Below, one piece after another: positions 56,835 to 64,000 of a stretch of DNA of 64,000 nucleotides. The stretch comes from Cristatella mucedo. Lineage: Eukaryota > Bryozoa > Phylactolaemata > Cristatellidae. Below the pieces are notes generated by a model. That model saw only the letters and a list, made by a program, of their open reading frames with translations. It was not told where the DNA came from and did no database searches. The first letter of the stretch is position 1; every line of letters starts with the position of its first letter. The position numbers and the translations under genes are program-made. The stretch is from the NCBI GenBank assembly GCA_009760855.2, contig WPIO01000021.1:5326001-5390000 (forward strand). The letters run 5' to 3'.

Positions 56835-56942
56835 CCCTACTACGGTGTCTTGGCCCAGGAAGTAAGGATCTCGATCTTCACGACTCAGGTCTTGGCTAGG
56901 AGTGCTGCTACATAAAATGAGGCTGTTAAATTAGCTAACCTT
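56835..56942 (+). mobile_element. tRNA-derived SINE, family B, decayed
   Basis: 'ttggcccaggaagtaaggatctcgatcttcacgact' echoes the family-B head, and 'ataaaatgaggctgttaaattagcta' is its tail. Confidence 0.65.
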
Positions 56943-56944
56943 TT

Positions 56945-58447
56945 TTGTGAAGCTCCTGAAAGCCCATTGGGTTCGGCTGCAACCGGTTACGTTACCCAAG
57001 TCATTTTTTGACAAGCTAGGTGTTCACGATGAGGATTGTTCAAAAGCCGAAGCAGTACCACATAGCAGCCTCCCAAGCTAAGGACTAAGCTCTGGCCACG
57101 GCCAAACTTCTTCAAATTGTACTCTAAAGTTAGATTGTACCGAGTGATCAGAGGGTGCAGAACTTAGCCTATGCCCGATCTTGGTGTTGGGGCAAAGGCA
57201 GCCTGGCCGGTCTATGCAGCTATGGAGTCCTGTGTAGCCGTGCAGATATGCAGGCAATTGTATGTATTTATTATTGTATTATTAAATGTAGGCTGGGTTT
57301 TGACCGCTGCCCTCCTATGTAGGCACGAAAGTGCTTCAGGGTGGTCAGGCCAGAGAAGCAGGCTTCGAGTGTAGGCAGTCAAGTTTGAAACTCCAAAACA
57401 AGCATCACGTGATAGCAAGCGAACTGATCACAGTATACCACACTGAATGAACCAGAAGGTGCATAGATAGTAATATTATGCCTATCATTGCTAGTCAACA
57501 GTGGTTTGCCCATATATGCCACAGCAATCGCCTTACAGACTCATCTAGCATCCTTGGTCTGATGTGGGTCAGGCCTGACAGTAAGTGGCAGCTTCTATAT
57601 TCTGGTGGTCGATTCATGGGCAAGAAGATACCATGCTAAGGCAAGGCAAAAGTTCATCATCAAGCATTAGTAAAAAAAAAAAGCCTGGATCATCAGTGGT
57701 CCAGTATGACAACTCAAAGTGCCCTATTAGGCAGGCCAGCATGAAAACTTGAAGCCATGGCCAGTACGATAGGTGGAAGTGTGCAAGTCAGCATGCGCAT
57801 CGGCTCGGTGCCGATCGGCACTCGAAGGCCGACGACAAATTCATGCAGCAATCCCACAGGGTCAAACGAGTCCCCTCCATCCCCCCCCCCCCCGGCAGCC
57901 GAGCCTTCCAGAAGTTTCCACCCACGCTGGCTTATAGGTCAAATCGATTTATATTCGAGCTGAAGACTGGACAACTGTTTATTTAAAGTAAGATGCTTTA
58001 CATGGGCTGGTAAGGCAGTAATTTTCCACTACTTGCCGGCACGTTAGTACTCAGCAAGCTCTCGTGGAAACCGATGTATACCGTGCGATTTTGGTCGAGT
58101 TTGCCCCCAGCTCTTATTACCCGGTGGTTTTAAGCAGCAAGAGGTCTTTACAGTGGTGCACCGGATTGTGCGAGACCAAATCGAAGTCAGAAGAACTGCC
58201 GAGGCAAAAAACACTGCATGCACACTTAATGCCTTCACGTCGTCAGTGAGACGTGCTGTCGATGAAGACTTGCCAGCACAATTCTCTGGTGGTGAGGGCA
58301 TTTAGAAACCATAATAGAACGCATTCCTTGGACTGTGGAGCCGCTAGCTATGTTCTCCGGAACCGGCGACTCAACCGATGGCCCCAACGGTAGTCCACCG
58401 CTTCTGCGGCTTACTGGCATGCCGCGATGGCAGTTGCCAGGTTGCTC

Positions 58448-58450
<3 letters not shown>
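56945..58450. other. Receptor intron, no exon supported
   Basis: Contains a poly-C run (57880-57892) and mixed unique sequence. A plus-strand frame at 58055-58247 is protein-like but unassigned. Confidence 0.45.

Positions 58451-58522
<72 letters not shown>
58451..58522 (+). repeat. (GA)n microsatellite
   Basis: About 36 GA units. Confidence 0.95.
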
Positions 58523-58527
<5 letters not shown>

Positions 58528-58982
58528 TTCAGGTTCAGGCCTCCTAACTCGGTTGCTCTCCATCGGCAATTCTCTTCCTTTGCCACACTCTTCGATCGTC
58601 AGCTAATACCCAACTAGAGAGAACGGGCATGAACTACCATGCCTGACTGCTGTTGCTGCTATCTCAACCATTGACACGGATTGCAATCAGCTTGAGCAGT
58701 GGAATTACAATCCATACACCAGCTGCAATGCAAGACCAGCAATCTTAAAGCGCACTTACAGTAGCCCTACAATGGCCTATCCCCATCTAAGCCTTCCTTG
58801 CTGGGACACATACCATGGCAAATCTCCCACCCACCCCCCATCGGACTGATGCCATGGTCTGCAGAAGCAGCATCTTCCTGCAAATGAAGGTTAGATAGAA
58901 GTTGGAATGAACGCCGTCATTTCAGTCTCGGGAATGAGCGCAGCCTTCTCCAGCAAGGCTGACATCAACTATAATAGACTAA

Positions 58983-59127
58983 TGCTAACGACACGGTTAA
59001 GGTGCTCGCACCGACTAAGGTCTGGCTGAGGTCGTGGGCTCGAGCCCTGAGGCATAAGTGAAGCGCCTGAATAGAGATTTAGTTCTCTTGGGGCGCTATA
59101 CAAACGAATTATATATATATATATATA
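58983..59127 (+). mobile_element. tRNA-derived SINE, family A
   Basis: 'acggttaaggtgctcgcacc', B box 'gaggtcgtgggctcgagccc', 'gcgcctgaatagagatttagttctcttggggcgctatacaaacgaa' and a (TA)n end. Confidence 0.85.
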
Positions 59128-59460
59128 ATTCCACTGTCTTTTACAGGCAGGCCAAATACGTGGAACCGTCATGTTTCAGCCAAATTCAAATCGGTGTGAC
59201 CTCGTTGCTCGTGATAAGCATGTTTTTATTCGGTCCTATTCGAGGGTTTTTCAACTAACCAGCCATCAGCTGGTAGCAGAACGAGAGCTCTTTTGCTGAG
59301 TGACTCGACGAAACAATCCTCAAAAGTGGGCTCGCCGAGAAGTAGCAAATAGGCTGCCACGATCAGTAAATGATTAACTTGCAGCCGAGATCCAAAAGCT
59401 TTTATACAAAAAACCATTTCCCACAAAAACAATTTCCCATACAGGATCGTCTCCTCCTAT

Positions 59461-59551
<91 letters not shown>

Positions 59552-59552
59552 G
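59461..59552 (+). repeat. (CA)n(CT)n microsatellite
   Basis: About 28 CA units followed by about 15 CT units. Confidence 0.95.
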
Positions 59553-60456
59553 AATACAGTTGCTAAACAGCCGACAACTTATCCTACAGCCATTCAACTA
59601 CCACTGTCTTATAAAAGGCATGCGAAAAACGACGCATCACGAAAGCCACTTGATTTTGGGAGGGAAAGCGATACAAACCAACAACCATGGTTGCTCCGAG
59701 CAAGCAAAGAATGTTGGGCTTAGGGATCCTGTCTGGCGCGACACGAGTTACACTCGCCTCCAACATTCCAGCCGCGGCTCAAAGGGAATCTGGTCAGCTC
59801 GTTGCTAGCGAGATGGCCACTACCAGCAGGCAAGGTGACAGATTCGTATCTCACAAAGCGATGAGACTCCTTGGAGCTCGCAGCCCGGCCTGGCGTGCGA
59901 GTGCCATGACGGGACAGCCCGGCGAGAGATCCCTGTCTGACACAGAGAAGAGAGATCAACTGATTCGCCAGCCTAGCTTGCATAGCATCAGATGAGCCTT
60001 GGCGGCTGCCACTCCAGCCTGCAGCTGGCAATGGGAATTTGCCCACGGCAAGACTCGAGCCCGCGATCTGGTTCGTGACGAGTGAGCACCTAACGCCTAT
60101 AATAGGCGCAGACCCAGAGCCAAGTCGTCGGGGTGAGGGAACAGAACGAATTTTCGGCCGGCAATGGGTGGCATTCGCGGCTGGCTGCAGCGCTGCGCCC
60201 TCCCGGTGCAGCGGCATCCCCCTCTCCCGCCAATACCGACGCTCCGCAGAGGCCGCCGAGCCGCGCGCCGGGCTCGGCTCGGCGGCGCCTCCGTCGGCCG
60301 GCGCTCCATGGCGACGCGCGAGCGCAGCGTCGCCGGGCGCGGGGAGCGCTGGCGCGGACCGTCGCCCGACGCGGGCTGGCCAAGGTTCCGAATCGCTGCG
60401 TTCCGAATCCTGCGGCGGGGCCGCCCTGCGAGCGGCCCGCGGCGGCGGCGGCTTAC

Positions 60457-60537
60457 GTTCGTGAAGTTGGCGTAGCCGCTTACTCCGCACGCCAGAAACA
60501 GCGCGGCGGCGGCGGCGGCGATCGTCGCGGCATCCAT
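60457..60537 (-). CDS. Receptor first coding exon, signal peptide
   Basis: ATG at 60537 opens a 27-codon exon, MDAATIAAAAAALFLACGVSG then YANFTN. A hydrophobic Ala-rich core and a small-residue site (GVSG|YA) give a typical signal peptide, followed by an N-glycosylation site NFT. The donor is AAC|GTAAGC (GT at 60456-60455), phase 0, the same phase as the transmembrane exon. It lies inside a CpG island. Longer overlapping ORFs in this GC-rich patch are Arg/Pro/Ala-rich artefacts. Whether extra ectodomain exons lie between 60456 and 55043 is unknown. Confidence 0.6.
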
Positions 60538-60814
60538 GGTCGAGCACGAGCTCTTACAGTCGACTAGGCCGGGTAAGGGGGCCCATATGCGTACGCGAGC
60601 GTACGCGGGCAGTAGCGTGCGCGCACGTCCACAGGAGCCGCACCCGGAAGTTTAGCAGCGGCCCCCAACGCCCGCCGCGCCAATCAAGCTCGCCTAACCT
60701 CGGACGAAAGGAGGCGAAGGTCGTCGCTTGCGCTGCGTCGGCTGGAGCGACCGCGCGCAGCACGCGCTACAGCCGACTGAGGAGCTAGCGGCCGTTGGCC
60801 AAGGACGGCGGCGG

Positions 60815-60928
60815 CCGCCGCCGCCAGTTCTGAGCGCGCGCGACGCGATCCTACGCTGGCCAGCCGGCCGCCGCCGCCGCCAGTTCTGAGCGCGCGCGAC
60901 GCGATCCTACGCTGGCCAGCCGGCCGCC
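60815..60928 (+). repeat. Tandem 56-bp duplication in the CpG island
   Basis: Two nearly identical units containing cagttctgagcgcgcgcgac and gcgatcctacgctggccagc, directly in tandem, about 300 bp upstream of the receptor start codon. Confidence 0.95.
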
Positions 60929-61204
60929 GCCGCCACGCGTTCTTGGTCCGGCGGCGGCGACGGGGCCAGAACGCGCGGGCGCGCGGCCTTTTAGGCGGCC
61001 CGACGGCGGCTCGCGTCCGCGTTGCGCCACTCGCGACTGACGTGCGTCGCCGCGCCGCTGTCGCTGCCCGCCGCTGCGGCGGCCGCGTGAAAGGTCCGAC
61101 CGTGTCCGAAGAGGAGGGTCCGACGGCGAGCGCGGTGCGCGAGGCGGAACGTATCCGCGTGGGACGCGGGGTGAATCGTCCGGACGGATTGCCTCTCGGA
61201 TAAA

Positions 61205-63400
61205 GGACCCTATGCATGTCCAAAAGTTACCCGCCCACGGCGATAATTTCGCCTAGAAACTACAGAGTAGCATCATTTCTGAGTGGCGAGAAACGCACGT
61301 GTACTGCAATTCGTGTCCACGGCTTACGATAACGTACAATTTCAGCCATAGACGGCCGTCAAACGAGACGCGACGTGTTGGTGGTAGGTACCGAGTAATG
61401 TCGATGCAGCTAAGAGCAGCTGCTAACACCGTTACTCTAGGTCCACCGGGGAGTTGGCATTCATTGTTATTTTAATTTTATTATTTATTTTTCATTAATA
61501 TTCTTTATTATTAATCATTTTTATTATTATGTATTCCGATTAGGGCTTTATCAAGTGCGTTATTATAATAGATTGCCCAGGAGAACCGTGTCCATCAAAA
61601 GGTTCACTTACGCCAGACTTTTGTCGTGGATTGTTGTGCACTGGGATATGGGCCTGGGCAATTGCAGTGTATTGCATTAAAACGGCCGAGCCCATTGTCA
61701 AAAAATTGTGCCGATTATACCGTGTACTAATGGTGGTGTAATATGCGATCGAGGCTAGAACTTTTTGTGCACGATTTCCAGTCGTTTTGCGGCGGGTTTC
61801 GTGGACCCAGGCCACTGCAGTCGATTGCACGAAAGCGAGCATGCGAAATAGCGAGAAGTTTTCTAGGTACATGCGAAAGATAGCGAGGTACAGCATGCAC
61901 TGTCCAAGTTGAATCTTCGTCCAGCCGACTTTCGATGGATTTTCGCTGGATCAGGGTGGATTGCAGTAGTGGCTAGCGAATTTGAAATCCGTTCGCACGA
62001 GAACTCGCGAAAAAAGCATTTGTAACGCCGAAGGCTCGGCGGAGTAGGCGTAACCTGCCGCTTACTACGCTGCGTAACCCGCTGCCGAATGCGGTTCGAT
62101 TCGCGTCTACGCGCAATAAGCCGGCCGCCACGAAACGAGCGTTTCTGGCGCTCACCTACTTACCATTACTATGGGGTTCGTGAGTTCGCGGCGTGAATTG
62201 GAAAGAGATAAGCACGAATAGAGGATTTTACTGAGCTTTATTCGTAAGCGCACAAGGTCGCTGCGCGTCTAGCTCAGTTTTGTCTCCACACTCTGCGAAG
62301 GCTCTCGACAGCACAAGCACTCTTGCGGGGGAAACACGTTCGCGATATCTTACACACCAAACCGAACTACTTCTAGTTCGCATCGGCAAATCCCTATGCG
62401 GGGACCACGTGCGCGCGCGCGCACACACACACAAGGCGAGTACGGGCGCTATGCGACCGCATTCGGCGGCGTCCACCGAATCCTCCTGGCGCGGCCTCGT
62501 CCTGTCCCGTCAATCGTCGGCGAACAGCCCGCCCTCTTCCCACGCTCTCGGAGAAATGAGTCCGGCAACTACCGGCTCCTGCGGCGTCGAAACAACGCCG
62601 CAGGAGCCGGAGAGGCTTCGAGCGTCGCTCAACTATTAAATACTTGGCCGAGACGATGGGGCGAGAGCTCACGATATCGGGCCCGGCGGCACTGTGAGCC
62701 GTTATGATAAGGATTTAATACCGTCGCTCCACCACCGGATGCGCATTCCCGTCCCAGCTTGAATGCCGAAAAGGTCCCGGACAATTGTTTTGGACAGTTA
62801 TGGCTCAGTTTGACAGGCCAGCCAACATCGATCAGCCGCTCGTGCGGATAGCAGACCGATTCTAAAGGCCGAATCGCTATAGCTGGTGCTCCTCTCCAGC
62901 TCATTGCTCCATGATAAAAAAAAGTTGTTTCGCCGCCGAGCAGGTCTCGTTCCCGCTAAAATTGAGCCAAGGCTAGAGCTGCGCTACACGATGGCGTAAA
63001 ATTTGGTGAACACACTAGAACTACGCATAGTGCACTACAACAGTGACAAGAAATGTGTGCTTTGCAATGCCGATTTCCTATTGGTTTTCACTTATTTAGA
63101 TCGAGTTGTGATGCTTCATTGCACCGGGTATCGGTCTCAATTTAAAAAAGGTTTAAAGGGGCTTCCGGGCGTGGCTTTTTTCAGTGCCAAGATTTAAGCT
63201 CCCGCAAAATGTCACAAGGTCACTTTTTAAACGCGGTGAGAGCCCATCCGGTTGGCGTTCCTTCAGAGCGAATAATCGGCTCCTGATTCCACAAGAGTTT
63301 GCCATTTCTTTTTAAAAATATAAATTGTTTTTATAGTCAAGGGGTGGGTCAACAAGGCCTGCGAGGCGGCTCGGCCAGTCGCCATATTTAGGCCTCAAAT
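61205..63400. other. Intergenic, no gene recognised
   Basis: An AT-rich block at 61460-61565 ends with a LINE terminal scrap ('gggctttatcaagtgcgttattataat'). GC-richer sequence lies at 61970-62650, with (CA)n at 62421-62432 and an inverted repeat 'ccggctcctgcggcgtcg'/'acgccgcaggagccgg' at about 62572-62610. ORFs unassigned. Confidence 0.45.
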
Positions 63401-63409
63401 GAACTTCAA

Positions 63410-63502
63410 ACTCATCCTTCGGCGACCCTGCGTTAGCGGTAGTGAAAGTCGCCAAGGTTCTTCTGCCGCTATACAAATGGGGTTGTTAAATCAGCTACTT
63501 TT
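63410..63502 (+). mobile_element. SINE family-B 3' part
   Basis: 'agcggtagtgaaagtcgccaaggttcttctgccgctatacaaatggggttgttaaatcagct' aligns with 5918-5972 of the first family-B copy. Confidence 0.65.
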
Positions 63503-63504
63503 TG

Positions 63505-63862
63505 TTTTTAGCTCGTCTGCTGCCAAAGCCTGGAACTTTCTCCAGACTGACGTCACGACATCCCCTGACATGACGACATTTAAAAAGAAGCCTAAAACAC
63601 ACCTGTTTATAACAGAATTTAATGGGTTCGTGTCAATCGTCCTTTATGTACTTATGCTTTCTGTCGCTGTGCCTACTGCTACTGACCGCATCTACAGGTT
63701 GAAGCTATGCATTTCACATCTAACAATGTTTCTGCCCGATGACCTTGCGAGCATTGCCACTAATCATTTTGTTGATTTCTTTACAGAATCTGTAAAGTGC
63801 CAAGAAAGAGATTCAGTTCTCTTATGATGCTATAGAAATGCATTATTATTATTATGATATAG
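63505..63862 (+). mobile_element. LINE 3'-end fragment
   Basis: Ends of the LINE ORF (AAKAWNFLQTDVTTSPDMTT) and a diverged 3' UTR ending 'gtgccaagaaagagattcagttctcttatgatgc' and (ATT)n. Confidence 0.8.
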
Positions 63863-63904
63863 AGGGCGCCACCGGGCCTAGGAGGCTGCTAGAATATAAA
63901 AAGC

Positions 63905-64000
63905 AATTCATTTGTATTGGACCCTTAGAGAATTTAATCTCTACCCTGGGACTTTACATGTGCCGCGGGACTCGAGCCCAGGACCTCAGTCATCTAAGGC
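63905..64000 (-). mobile_element. tRNA-derived SINE, family A, cut by window end
   Basis: Minus strand tail 'gagattaaattctctaagggtcc' region and B box 'ctgggctcgagtcccg' are present; the A box lies beyond the edge. Confidence 0.75.

Larger units (their letters stand above)
60100..61200 (-). promoter_or_regulatory. CpG island promoter of the receptor gene
   Basis: About 1.1 kb of very high GC and CpG density (gcgcgcgcgacgcgatcc, ccgccgccgccacgcg) surrounds the signal-peptide exon and extends upstream of it. No TATA box is seen. It could also drive a transcript on the plus strand. Confidence 0.55.

Noticed and set aside
58055-58250. Protein-like plus-strand frame (VETDVYRAILVEFAPSSYY)
   Set aside because: Could be an exon of an opposite-strand gene, but no convincing donor and no partner exon was found.
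59720-60547. 275-codon minus-strand ORF over the CpG island
   Set aside because: Arg/Ala/Pro-rich text typical of GC-rich DNA. The frame of the signal-peptide exon with its GTAAGC donor is a better reading.
60943-61203. 86-codon Arg-rich plus-strand ORF
   Set aside because: Open only because GC-rich DNA has few stops; no recognisable features.

Overview
The window looks like a piece of an invertebrate animal nuclear genome. It shows spliced genes with consensus splice sites, CpG-rich promoter regions, L2/CR1-type LINEs, tRNA-derived SINEs, DNA-transposon MITEs and long (GA)n, (GATA)n and (CA)n tracts. I could not name the species. No RNA gene or CRISPR array was seen.

Host genes. (1) Six exons of a PIF1-type DNA helicase lie on the minus strand between 12440 and 445, with introns in matching phase; the 3' part runs off the left edge. 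(2) A single-pass membrane receptor or adaptor lies on the minus strand between 60537 and 40508. A signal-peptide exon starts in a CpG island, a stalk-plus-transmembrane exon follows, and a last exon encodes a tail rich in tyrosine docking motifs. All three boundaries are phase 0, and the introns are long and full of repeats.

The striking feature is 18498-38561, about 20 kb of AT-rich DNA bounded by inverted repeats of about 200 bp. It is an endogenous Polinton/Maverick (adintovirus-like) element. It carries a retroviral-type integrase, a protein-primed family-B DNA polymerase, a major capsid protein, a YqaJ-type exonuclease, a parvovirus-like phospholipase A2 domain, an AP2/HNH endonuclease, three phage-fibre-like genes and about ten small unassigned genes. 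Genes are packed on both strands with overlapping starts and stops, and several start codons sit directly behind a TATATAG motif. A 3-kb L2 LINE has split one fibre gene. Nearly every gene has frameshifts or stops and the two terminal repeats differ at roughly 8% of positions, so this is a dead provirus, yet its content is readable.

The remaining DNA is intronic or intergenic and is dominated by decayed copies of one LINE family, a tRNA-SINE family that shares the LINE's 3' tail, a second tRNA-SINE family, a second LINE type, a SPIN-like hAT MITE with 8-bp target duplications, and a pogo/Tc1-like MITE with TA duplications.
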